DNA of 64,000 bases from Caenispirillum salinarum_A. GTDB lineage: Bacteria; Pseudomonadota; Alphaproteobacteria; Rhodospirillales; Rhodospirillaceae. The notes below the pieces were generated by a model, which saw only the letters and a program-made list of their open reading frames with translations, searched no databases and was not told the DNA's origin. The stretch spans positions 744,001 through 808,000 of the forward strand of contig NZ_CP085224.1 of assembly GCF_044803115.1 (NCBI RefSeq), given 5' to 3'. This document shows positions 41,976-51,675 of the stretch, piece by piece. The translations under genes were made by a program, and so were the position numbers. The stretch's first letter is position 1; each line of letters starts with the position of its first letter.

Positions 41976-41988
41976 GTCCGGCGCCGCC

Positions 41989-42546
41989 TCACATCATGGC
42001 GCTGCCGGCCGCCGCGTCCGTCAGGACGGGGTAGCGGGCGCGCGCGTTGAACAACTGGTAATGCCACCATTCGACCCTGTAGAAGTCGAACCCGGCGGCC
42101 GACATGATCCCCAGCAGGGTGAAGCGGTTGCGCTGCGCCTCCTGCGACACCTCGGTGGAGCCGTGGTAGGAGGCCTTCACCATCTCATCGAAGCCGGTGC
42201 CCATCTCCAGCGCCTTGCCCGTGGCCGCGTCGACGAGGGTGAGGTCGACGGCCGCGCCCATGCTGTGCGGCGATCCCCGCCGCGGGTCGGCCAGGAAGTC
42301 GGCGTTGGGCGTGTGGTTCCAAAGCACCCACTGGGCCTCGGCCGGGCGGAAGGCGTCCAGCACGCGCAGGCGCAGGCCGATGGCGGCGGCCAAACGGCTC
42401 GCCTCGGCCAGCTTGTCGGCGGCCTCGGGCACAAGGTGGCAGGCGGCGCGGCGGTAGACCGGACGTCCCGTGAAGTTGCGGTCGGTGGCGTAGACCAGGT
42501 CCAGCTCGACGCCGAAGCGGTCCTCGGTGATCTCTGTCAGCAGCAT
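41989..42546 (-). CDS. D-alanyl-D-alanine dipeptidase (VanX/DdpX-type)
   Basis: The 185-residue zinc dipeptidase has the family motif SPHSMGAAVDLTLVD (zinc-binding His and Asp) and VEWWHY with the catalytic Glu and third zinc His. LRVLDAFRPAEAQ supplies the conserved Arg. VanX-type enzymes hydrolyse D-Ala-D-Ala; outside resistance clusters, DdpX-like forms help recycle peptidoglycan. No vanH or vanA genes are near, so a recycling role is more likely. No signal peptide is visible, so it is cytoplasmic. The ATG at 42546 lies ten bases after the upstream gene's stop. Confidence 0.9.
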   Translation of the reverse strand: MLLTEITEDRFGVELDLVYATDRNFTGRPVYRRAACHLVPEAADKLAEASRLAAAIGLRLRVLDAFRPAEAQWVLWNHTPNADFLADPRRGSPHSMGAAVDLTLVDAATGKALEMGTGFDEMVKASYHGSTEVSQEAQRNRFTLLGIMSAAGFDFYRVEWWHYQLFNARARYPVLTDAAAGSAMM

Positions 42547-42556
42547 GATCGCGTGA

Positions 42557-43153
42557 TTACTCGATGACGCAGGCTTCGTCAAAGGCCAGGCGCGGGCCGC
42601 GCGGGCCCAGGGACCCCCGGTCGCCGTAGCCGATGCTGACCAGCATGTTGGACTTCACCCGTCCGTCGGGGAAAAATTCGGCGTCGGTGCGGGCGCGGTC
42701 GAAACCGCTCATGGGGCCGCAGTCGAGGCCCAGCGCGCGGGCGGCGAGGATCATGTATCCCGCCTGCATGCTGGAATTGCGGAACGCCGTCTCCTCGATC
42801 AGCGGCGGGTTGCCGGCAAACCAGGCGCGCGCGTCGGTCTGCGGGAACAACTCGGGCAGCCACTCGTAGAACTGGGTGTCGTAGCCGACGATGGCGGTCA
42901 CCGGCGCGGCCATCACCGCCTCCAGGTTGCCCGGCGACAGGCAGGGCTTGAGGCGCTCCTTGGCCGCGGCGCTTTTCACGAAGATCACCCGCGCCGGCGA
43001 GCAATTGGCGCTGGTCGGGCCCAGCTTCCACAGGTCGTAGAGGCGGTGCAGCAGATCCTCGGGCACCGGCGCGTCGCGCCAGGCCTTGAAGGTGCGGCCG
43101 TTGCCGAAGACCTGGTCGAGGGCGGCATCGGACAGGGGCGCTTGCTCGGGCAC
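42557..43153 (-). CDS. RutE/HadB-type nitroreductase (probable malonic semialdehyde reductase)
   Basis: The 198-residue FMN-dependent protein closely matches the RutE family: PLSDAALDQVFGNGRTFKAW, LGPTSANCSPARVIFV (FMN site), ETAFRNSSMQAGYMILAARALGLDCGPMSGFD and a terminal LAFDEACVIE. RutE reduces malonic semialdehyde to 3-hydroxypropionate in uracil breakdown. No other rut genes are nearby, so the substrate here is inferred. The GTG at 43153 is chosen because GAGGAGG lies five bases upstream. Confidence 0.87.
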   Translation of the reverse strand: MPEQAPLSDAALDQVFGNGRTFKAWRDAPVPEDLLHRLYDLWKLGPTSANCSPARVIFVKSAAAKERLKPCLSPGNLEAVMAAPVTAIVGYDTQFYEWLPELFPQTDARAWFAGNPPLIEETAFRNSSMQAGYMILAARALGLDCGPMSGFDRARTDAEFFPDGRVKSNMLVSIGYGDRGSLGPRGPRLAFDEACVIE

Positions 43154-43293
43154 ACGGACCTCCTCGGGCTGAAAGCGGATGGGCTGGCGGAAGACAACCG
43201 TCCGCCCCAATGTGAGGCGGCGGGCGCATGATGCAACCGCGTGCGGCTGGTGTACAATGGTGATGGCGACGCGCGATTCGTTGGAAGTGAGAG

Positions 43294-43554
43294 ATGGGCC
43301 GGTTCGAAAACCCCTTAACTGCTGAGGATGGCGGAGGAATACGCCAGCACCATCGGCCAGCCGGTGGAAGAGGCCATGAAGACGGCCCTGCGGCTGGCGA
43401 TGGAGACGCAGCCCCGACAGCGCGGGCCGGAGGAAAGGGCCCGGCGCTTGGCGGCCATGCGGGAAATTGCTGATCGCTGTGCGGCGCGTCCGGATTTCGA
43501 CACCAGGAGCCGGACGAGATCATCGGATACGACGAGCATGGGCTGCCTTCCTGA
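43294..43554 (+). pseudogene. VapB-type antitoxin gene broken by two frameshifts
   Basis: ATG at 43294, with GGAAG just upstream, encodes MGRFENPLTAE. The family continues as MAEEYASTIGQPVEEAMK, but that segment is in a different frame (from 43328), consistent with one extra G near 43326. Towards the end the frame reads PDFDTRS; the expected continuation PDEIIGYDEHGLPS lies in another frame, consistent with one missing C near 43510. That last frame ends in TGA overlapping the toxin ATG (TGATG), the normal vapBC junction. Either both changes are real decay or they are assembly errors. The damaged toxin next door favours decay. Confidence 0.68.
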
Positions 43555-43943
43555 TGATCGTGGATGGTTCGGCGCTTTTTGCGTACCTCTTCAAGGAGCC
43601 CGAGTGGGAGTCGTTCGAGGCCGCACTTTTTGAGGCGCCGAGTTGCGCAATGTCTGCGGTCACATTCCTGAAAGCGTCCATGGTTCTTTGGGCGCGAAAA
43701 CAGGAAGGCGGGCTTGAGGACCTTGATGCATTCGTGGGGAAAGTCGGGATCGCAATCATTCCCGTCGATCACGCCCAGGCCCTGGCCGCGCGCGAGGCGT
43801 TCGTGCGGTTCCGCAAGGGCCAGCATTCCGCGCGGCTGAACATGGGCGGCTGCTTTTCCTACGCGCTCGCGAGGATCACCGGGCGGCCGTTGCTCTTCAA
43901 GGGCGACGACTTCAGCCGCACCGAAATCGCCGCCGCCGTCTGA
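43554..43943 (+). pseudogene. VapC-type PIN-domain toxin with two active-site acids lost
   Basis: The 129-residue frame is full length for VapC: MIVDGSALFAYL (Asp4 present), TFLKASMVL, LNMGGCFSYALA and LLFKGDDFSRTEI. PIN-domain ribonucleases need four acidic residues to hold metal. Here the usual Glu in the 'LVEAS' position is Lys40 (codon AAA), and the usual Asp in 'NFGDC' is Gly99 (codon GGC). Two of four ligands are therefore missing and RNase activity is not expected. With the antitoxin frameshifted too, the module looks inactive, although the protein could still be made. Confidence 0.75.
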
Positions 43944-43950
43944 ATTCTGC

Positions 43951-44604
43951 TCACCCCGCCGGATAGATCGCGGTGATGCCCGAGATCACGGTCTGGGTCG
44001 CCAGCGCCGCCAGCACGATGCCGAGCACGCGGCTGACCGTCAGGATCAGCGTCTGCCCCAGCGCCTTCTGCACCCAGCCCGACGCCATGAACAGAACCGC
44101 CGAACCCGTCAGCACCAGGGCAGAGGCGGAAATGACCGTCAACTGCCCCTCCACGGACTCGCCGTAGCGGTCCATCATCAGCATGATCGTCGTGATCGCA
44201 CCGGGCCCCGCCATCAGCGGGATCGCCAGCGGGAAAACGGCGATGTGGCGGATTTCCTCTTCCTTGTCGCTGTCCTCCTCAAGCTCGTGGCTGGCCTCGT
44301 CGGCGCGCTTGGCCTTCCGCTCGGTGCGCTTTTCGAACAGCATCTCGAAGGCGATCCAGAACAAAAGCGCGCCGCCGGCGATGCGGAAGGCCGGCATCTC
44401 GATGGACAGCGCGTTCAGCACCAGTTCGCCGAAGTAGGCGAAGAAGACGATGATGGCAAAGGCGATCAGGCATCCGCGAATGGCGATGCGGCGCTTGGTC
44501 TTGCCGTCGAACTTCATGGTCAGCCCGATGAAGATGGGCACCAGACCGATCGGGTCGATGACGACGAAGAACACCACCAGGGCGTTGAGAAGGATTTCGA
44601 TCAT
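43951..44604 (-). CDS. MarC-family integral membrane protein
   Basis: The 217-residue protein has six predicted membrane helices and the family patterns VVFFVVIDPIGLVPIFIGLT near the N-terminus, IAGGALLFWIAFEMLFEKR, and VFPLAIPLMAGPGAITTIMLM. A charged cytoplasmic loop (about 100-125) is rich in Lys and Glu. The MarC/UPF0056 family has no proven transport substrate, and the early link to multiple antibiotic resistance has not held up. It lies 77 bases downstream of lepA... on the same minus strand, with a hairpin between them. Confidence 0.9.
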   Translation of the reverse strand: MIEILLNALVVFFVVIDPIGLVPIFIGLTMKFDGKTKRRIAIRGCLIAFAIIVFFAYFGELVLNALSIEMPAFRIAGGALLFWIAFEMLFEKRTERKAKRADEASHELEEDSDKEEEIRHIAVFPLAIPLMAGPGAITTIMLMMDRYGESVEGQLTVISASALVLTGSAVLFMASGWVQKALGQTLILTVSRVLGIVLAALATQTVISGITAIYPAG

Positions 44605-44625
44605 GGGAAGGGGTCCGAAACGCGG

Positions 44626-44651
44626 GCGGGGGAGCCCGTGGACTCCCCCGC
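44626..44651 (-). terminator. Candidate terminator between lepA and marC
   Basis: GCGGGGGAG (44626-44634) and CTCCCCCGC (44643-44651) form a perfect nine-base stem with an eight-base loop, about 30 bases past the lepA stop on the minus strand. Few T residues follow (CCCGCGTTTCGG), so intrinsic termination may be partial. Confidence 0.5.
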
Positions 44652-44681
44652 GTCATGTTGCTGAACGAGCGTTCAGCGCCG

Positions 44682-46484
<1,803 letters not shown>

Positions 46485-46678
46485 GGAGACTTCATGTTGC
46501 TGAAAGGATGGCCGCAACATAGGCGCTTCCGCGTCCGACAGCAACGGCCGACGCACGCACTCCCACCCTTGCGCGTTTTCCAGGCAGCGGGAAACGATCC
46601 GTCCCGGACGGCGCGACACGGTTTCCCGCGCCGCGCGACTGTGCCAGCATGGTCCCACGAGACACGGAGGGACACGTC

Positions 46679-47812
46679 TTGGATATGCCCGATCTGACCG
46701 CCGCCGTGGTTGATGCTCTCCCCATGAGCGGATGCCTCGTCGACCAGGAGGGCGTGATCGTCGCCGTCAGCGACGAATGGCGCCGCTTCGGTGAAGAGAA
46801 CGGCAGCCTGGATGCCGATTTCGGCCTGGGCACCAACTACGTCGCCATCTGCGGCGCGTCATCCGATGCCGCCATCCGCGCCATCGGGCGCGGCGTGAAG
46901 TCGGTGCTGGACGGCGACCGCGAGGAATTCCGCCATGTCTACTCCTGCCATGCACCGTGGGAGGTGCGATGGTACCGCGTTTCCTGCCGTCACGTAAAGG
47001 CGGAGGGCCGGCGCATGGCGCTTGTGGTGCACACCAGCATCACCGGCGAGGTCCTCAAGGGCAGCATGGCGAAGGAGGCCGAGCGCGACATCGCGCGCCT
47101 GGGCGCGGAACGGGCGGAGCTTCTGCAACGCCTGTCCGATGAGCTTCGCGCACCCCTCAACACCATCATTGGTCTGTCGGACATGCTGTCGCAGGCGGTG
47201 TTCGGACCGCTGGGCAATGCCCGCTACGAGGACTACGCCGCCGAAATCGGCGGGTCAGGCCGGCGCCTGCGGGCGCTGGTGGATGATGTGGTGGAACTGT
47301 CGCTGATGGACGGCGGCGACTTGCCGCTGCGCGAGGACACCATCGACCTCGCCGCCCTGTGCGACGACATTGCAGAGGAATGGGGAGAGCGGGCCGAGGG
47401 GCGCCGTGTGGAAATATTCCCGTGGGCGCCGGGCGACCTGCCGCCGCTGCGCGCCGATGCCGGCCGGGTGCGCCAGATGATCGACCATCTGCTCGACAAC
47501 GCCCTGGACGCCGCACCCGAGGACAGCCGGGTGACCCTGGAGGCGGCGGAGGACGCCGCCGGCTGCCTGACCGTCACCGTCACCGACGTCGGCGCGGGCC
47601 TGCCGCGCAACGACCCCATGCGCCTGACCGAGCCGTTCTACAAGGCCGCCGGTCCGGCCGTGGACCCCGACCATCCGGGCCTCGGACTGGCGTTGACGCG
47701 CGGGCTGATCGAGGCGCACGGCGGCCGCCTCATGCTGCGTGCGCGGCCCAAGCGCGGCACCGCCGTGACCCTTCGTTTTCCCCAGACCCGCAGCCTGCGG
47801 GCGGCGGGGTAG
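46679..47812 (+). CDS. PAS-domain histidine kinase homologue lacking the phospho-acceptor histidine
   Basis: The roughly 377-residue soluble protein has an N-terminal PAS domain (about 8-130; FRHVYSCHAPWEVRWYRVSC, VVHTSITGEVL), a HisKA-like helix pair and an HATPase domain. In the H-box the usual SHELRTPLN reads SDELRAPLN: the phosphorylated His is Asp154 (codon GAT). The ATP lid looks intact (LLDNALDA, DVGAGLP, GLGLALTRGL). It therefore probably binds ATP but cannot autophosphorylate on His, like Tyr-bearing DivL, and may act allosterically on another kinase. Start: TTG at 46679 has GGAGGG seven bases upstream; ATG at 46685 is the alternative. Confidence 0.85.
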   Translation: MDMPDLTAAVVDALPMSGCLVDQEGVIVAVSDEWRRFGEENGSLDADFGLGTNYVAICGASSDAAIRAIGRGVKSVLDGDREEFRHVYSCHAPWEVRWYRVSCRHVKAEGRRMALVVHTSITGEVLKGSMAKEAERDIARLGAERAELLQRLSDELRAPLNTIIGLSDMLSQAVFGPLGNARYEDYAAEIGGSGRRLRALVDDVVELSLMDGGDLPLREDTIDLAALCDDIAEEWGERAEGRRVEIFPWAPGDLPPLRADAGRVRQMIDHLLDNALDAAPEDSRVTLEAAEDAAGCLTVTVTDVGAGLPRNDPMRLTEPFYKAAGPAVDPDHPGLGLALTRGLIEAHGGRLMLRARPKRGTAVTLRFPQTRSLRAAG

Positions 47813-47824
47813 GCGGGGCGCCGG

Positions 47825-48691
47825 TCAGCGCCGCCGCACGATTTCCGGCAGGACCCGGTAGTCGATCCAGTTCTTGATCTCGCGCAGGCGCACGGCTTCG
47901 TCCAGCACGTCGGCGTCGATTCCCAGCTGCCAGCGCAGGTCCCTGCGGCCCGCCGGGTCGGCGTTCAGCGCATCAAGCTTGGCGACGAACTCCTCGCAGG
48001 CGGCGACGCTTGCGAACCAGCCTTGCTCGGTCAGGGGTTCCGCATAGCGCAGGCAGATGTGGCCGATCTCGTGCAGGTCGTATTCCGGGTGGTACTGGAT
48101 GCCCCAGAAGCTGCCCCGGCCGTGGCGGATTTCGGCGGCCTGGACATGGCTGTGATCGTTGGATGCCAGCAGCGTCGAATCCACCGGCAGGGTCTCCACC
48201 TCGTCCTGGTGGATGCACACGGCCTCGAACACCGGCCCCTTGCCGGCGAACATGGGGTGCGCCCTTCCGGCCTCGGTCAGGCGGATCTTGCGGGCGATGC
48301 CCAGTTCGCGGCCGGCGGGATGCTTGCGCACCACGCCGCCGGCGGCCACCACCGCCACCTGCAGCGCCCAGCACGAGCCGAAGAAGGGTACGCCGCTGTC
48401 GTAGACCTCGCGCGCCAGCTCCACCTGGCGCATCACCGGTGGGTCGGTGTTGTAGGCGTTGAGGGCCGAGCCGGTCCAGGCGACGCCGTCATAATCCCGC
48501 AGTTGCGCGCCCGAGGGCAGGGTGCCGTCGGGGTCGGCCGGGCGCACGATGTCGCACACCGCCCCCGGGTGCAGGGTCTGCAGCGTGCGGGCGTACAGCG
48601 GGCCGAAAGGCGTGGCGCCGGCCTTCTCAAGGGCCTCGCTGGCCTCCTTGACGTTGCCTTCCACCACAAGGAACCGGGGCGTGCTCGACAT
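47825..48691 (-). CDS. Class I glutamine amidotransferase
   Basis: The 288-residue protein has the class I triad: nucleophile Cys in PFFGSCWALQVAVVAAGG and His/Glu in WGIQYHPEYD. No synthetase domain is attached, so it resembles stand-alone GATase proteins such as those annotated GMP-synthase-like or gamma-glutamyl hydrolases (PuuD-like). The substrate is unknown. The ATG at 48691 has GAGAGGA five bases upstream. It converges on the PAS kinase homologue (12-base gap) and is divergent from the NarL-type regulator. Confidence 0.87.
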   Translation of the reverse strand: MSSTPRFLVVEGNVKEASEALEKAGATPFGPLYARTLQTLHPGAVCDIVRPADPDGTLPSGAQLRDYDGVAWTGSALNAYNTDPPVMRQVELAREVYDSGVPFFGSCWALQVAVVAAGGVVRKHPAGRELGIARKIRLTEAGRAHPMFAGKGPVFEAVCIHQDEVETLPVDSTLLASNDHSHVQAAEIRHGRGSFWGIQYHPEYDLHEIGHICLRYAEPLTEQGWFASVAACEEFVAKLDALNADPAGRRDLRWQLGIDADVLDEAVRLREIKNWIDYRVLPEIVRRR

Positions 48692-48923
48692 GGTCGTCCT
48701 CTCGCTTTGGCACGAAACGGGCCGGATCGTGACGCAGAGAGGTAAGCGCGGATGGCCGCCGCCGCCAAGAGCCAATTTTTCGGTCGGCGTTCTACCACTT
48801 TCGTGCGAAAAATAGTCGCGCCGCGCCCTATGCAATGGTATTAGGGGGTCGGGCTTAAATGAGCAGTCCCGCCGCATTCCCCCATCGCGGCGGTACTGGG
48901 GGCAGTACGTGGGGTTTCCAGTC

Positions 48924-49625
48924 ATGCGCATCGTCATCGCGGACGATCATTCCATCGTTCGGACCGGTCTGCGGCACCTTCTGGCCGAGGCGACTCCGAA
49001 GGCCGAGGTCGTAGAGGCAGCCAGTGGCGACAACCTCCGGTCCATCCTTGCTGCCGTGGCGGAGCAGGGCGCGACGTCGCCCGACCTCTTGATCCTGGAC
49101 CTGAAGATGCCGGGCATCCGCAGCCTGGAGGACGTGCGCGAGATCGTGCAGATGGCCGGGCGGACGCCGGTGCTGGTGTTCTCCATGCTGGACCAGCCCG
49201 ACGAAATGCGCGCGGTTCTGGCGCAGGGCGTGAAGGCCTTCGTGCCGAAGTCCACCGACCAGAAGCTGCTGGCCAATATCATCAGCCTGGTCCTGGCGGG
49301 CGGCACCTATCTGCCGCCGGTCCTGGGCGGGCTGGAGCGCGGCAACGGCGACGGCCGGCCCGTCCCCCTGCACACGTCGGCCGGGCGCTTCATGGAAGGG
49401 GCGCTGGACACGCTGCCGGCGGGGCTGACGAAGCGTCAGCAGGACGTGCTGCGCCTGCTGGCCGAAGGCCTCTCCAACCAGGAAATCGGCGAGCGGATGG
49501 GGCTGAACCTGTCGACGGTCAAGAGCCACGTCACGGGCATCCTCAAGGCCCTGAACGTGGGCAGCCGCACCCAGGCGGTGCTGGCGCTGCGCCGCAGCCG
49601 CGACACGGCCTTCAGCGACCGCTAG
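48924..49625 (+). CDS. NarL/FixJ-type response regulator
   Basis: The 233-residue protein has a canonical receiver (about 1-120; IVIADDHSIVRTGL, phospho-Asp in LLILDLKMPG, Ser in VFSM, Lys in FVPKSTD) and a C-terminal LuxR-type helix-turn-helix (about 165-225; LTKRQQDVLRLLAEGLSNQEI, LSTVKSHVTGILKAL). It should bind DNA when phosphorylated. No complete kinase is adjacent, so its partner is unknown. The ATG at 48924 is preferred over a GTG at 48909. Its TAG overlaps the stop of the convergent AsmA gene in a CTAG tetramer. Confidence 0.93.
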   Translation: MRIVIADDHSIVRTGLRHLLAEATPKAEVVEAASGDNLRSILAAVAEQGATSPDLLILDLKMPGIRSLEDVREIVQMAGRTPVLVFSMLDQPDEMRAVLAQGVKAFVPKSTDQKLLANIISLVLAGGTYLPPVLGGLERGNGDGRPVPLHTSAGRFMEGALDTLPAGLTKRQQDVLRLLAEGLSNQEIGERMGLNLSTVKSHVTGILKALNVGSRTQAVLALRRSRDTAFSDR

Positions 49626-51523
49626 CCGCCTTCGTCCTTGCGATCGTTTGCGTCTTCGGCGGTCCCGTCTTCCTGTTCGGCCACCGTTTCGTCCAGGGCT
49701 TGGCGGCACCCGCCTTCCGCGCCGACGCTGGTGTCGATGAAGGGCGCCACCGCGGCCACGGGCGTCAGAACCGTTCCCAGCGCCACCGCGCCCAGCCCCT
49801 GCAGAACGGTGCTCGCCACGCCGCCGGCCTCGATGCTCGGATCGCTGATCGGCCCGGTCACATGCACGGGACCGTCATAGGCGAGGGTAACGGCGCCCTT
49901 CGGGTCCATGGTGAAGGCCAGATCCAGGGTCAGGTCCCGCAGGTCGATGGCCCCGTCGCCGCGCACAACGGCGGCCTCGGTGTCGGCGTAAAGCGCGGTG
50001 GCCTCGGCGACGCCGTTCGACACGTCGAAGCCGGCGGCGGCGCAGCGGATGGCGGTGGCGTCATCCTCCTGCGGAATGAAGAGCCCCGTCAGGTCGGAAA
50101 GGCCGATCTGCGCCATCTCCAGCCACTGGCGCGTCAGGCGGCCGTCGGACAGAAGCAGCGCCACGCGGCCGGAGAGGTTGCCCCGCATGGCCTCCACCGT
50201 CGCCCCTGATGATTCCAGGTCCACGGTACCGCCGAAGACACCGCGCACGGCCTCCACCCCGGCCAGCGGATTCAACTCCAGGCGGTTCAGTTCCAGCGAC
50301 ACCGCGACCGTGGGCGGTGATCCGGCGGCCAGTTCGGCGCGGCCCTGCATCCGTCCGTCACCCACGCCGGCCATCAGCGGATCGACGGTCAGCCGGCCGT
50401 TCTCGAGCCTCGCCTGGATGCGCGCATCCGGCAGGGCGCGGCCCGCCACCACCAGTTCATCGGCCTTGAGCGTCACGTCGGCGCGGTAGGCGCGCAAGGC
50501 CTCGGCGGGGATCTGCGCCGGGCCCTCCGACACCCCCGGTTCGCCCAGCACGGCGGCGATGTCGGCGACCTCCATGTGCCCGGAGGACAAATCGACGGTC
50601 AGCCGGGTCGGCCCGCCATCTGCCGCCGGCTCGACGGCCACCAAGCCCGCGACCGCGCTCTCGCCGATGGTGCCGGAGGCATCGGAGAACTGCCAGCGGC
50701 CGTCGGTCAGCGTCAGCCGTCCGGCCAGGTCGTAGGGCGGCGAGGTGGGCAGGCCGCCGCCAACCAGTTCGCCCAGCCCCGCCAGGCTCGGACCGGCGCC
50801 GGCGATGGTGAGGTCCAGCCCCGTCGGTGCCGGCAGGCCGGTTGCGGTGCCCTGGAGGCTGACGTCATGGCCGCCCGCCGTGACCTCGGCCTCCAGCGGC
50901 CAGGGTGCGCGCCCGCGCAGCAGGACCAGCAGATCGCCGCCGGTGCCGGAGGCTTCTGTCTCCCGTTCCTTGTAGGTGCCGCTGGCGTCGTAGGCCGTGC
51001 CGTCGGCCGTGGTCGAGAGCGTGCCGGTCAGGTCCGTGTCCTGGCCGGGATCGCGATAGCGGAATCGGCCGTCGTCGACCGTCAGGCGGTCCAGGTCCCG
51101 GCCGCTGTCCCCGCTCCCCTGGCTCTGGCCGCCGCCCAGGCCGGCCACGTCCCAGGTTGTGCCACCGTCCCCGTTGCGCGCGAGAAACAGGCGCGGCTGG
51201 TCGAGGCCGATTGCGACGGGCTTGAGCGAGAACGACCACAGCGCATCGGCGCTGAAGGTCACGCGCAGGGTCTGCGCCTGCAGCAGCCACGGTTCCTGCG
51301 CCCAGGCGGGGTTTGCGACGGCCACATCCTCGGCCATGATCGCCGGTGGATCGAAGACGGACAGGTCCACCGAGCCGTCGATCTGGACCTGACGGTCCAG
51401 GCGCGCGCTCAGGCGGTTTTCCAGAAGAGGTTCAAGCCAGAAGGCAGGGAAGGCCAGCGCCACCGCCACCCCGGTGACGAGCACCAGGGCCGCGACGCCC
51501 ACGACCTTGAGCGCAGGTTTCAT
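49622..51523 (-). CDS. AsmA-family envelope protein
   Basis: The 633-residue protein has an N-terminal membrane anchor (VVGVAALVLVTGVAVALAF) and a large periplasmic part. The AsmA N-terminal pattern is seen in LEPLLENRLSARLDRQVQIDG and IMAEDVAVANPAW, and the C-terminal AsmA-like domain in the last 250 residues (LNPLAGVEAVRGVFGG, MRGNLSGRVALLLSDGRL). AsmA-type proteins are related to bridge-like lipid transfer proteins and affect phospholipid traffic to the outer membrane. The C-terminal tail is acidic. A GTG six bases earlier is another possible start. Confidence 0.88.
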   Translation of the reverse strand: MKPALKVVGVAALVLVTGVAVALAFPAFWLEPLLENRLSARLDRQVQIDGSVDLSVFDPPAIMAEDVAVANPAWAQEPWLLQAQTLRVTFSADALWSFSLKPVAIGLDQPRLFLARNGDGGTTWDVAGLGGGQSQGSGDSGRDLDRLTVDDGRFRYRDPGQDTDLTGTLSTTADGTAYDASGTYKERETEASGTGGDLLVLLRGRAPWPLEAEVTAGGHDVSLQGTATGLPAPTGLDLTIAGAGPSLAGLGELVGGGLPTSPPYDLAGRLTLTDGRWQFSDASGTIGESAVAGLVAVEPAADGGPTRLTVDLSSGHMEVADIAAVLGEPGVSEGPAQIPAEALRAYRADVTLKADELVVAGRALPDARIQARLENGRLTVDPLMAGVGDGRMQGRAELAAGSPPTVAVSLELNRLELNPLAGVEAVRGVFGGTVDLESSGATVEAMRGNLSGRVALLLSDGRLTRQWLEMAQIGLSDLTGLFIPQEDDATAIRCAAAGFDVSNGVAEATALYADTEAAVVRGDGAIDLRDLTLDLAFTMDPKGAVTLAYDGPVHVTGPISDPSIEAGGVASTVLQGLGAVALGTVLTPVAAVAPFIDTSVGAEGGCRQALDETVAEQEDGTAEDANDRKDEGG

Positions 51524-51675
51524 GACCACCGTCCGGAGGTTGCAACGGGACGTGCCCGGTCAACGGCTGGATCGGCGTGCGGTTCGGTCCCATGCGGCGG
51601 TCCATCCGGTGGTCACCCGGACGGAGGATCGGGCGCCCGCCCCCTTCTGCGGCGCCCTGCCTTGCGGTCTGCCCG

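Noticed and set aside
43294..43554. Programmed frameshifting in the antitoxin gene
   Set aside because: Two shifts in opposite directions within 190 bases, without slippery heptamers or pseudoknots, fit damage or sequence error better.
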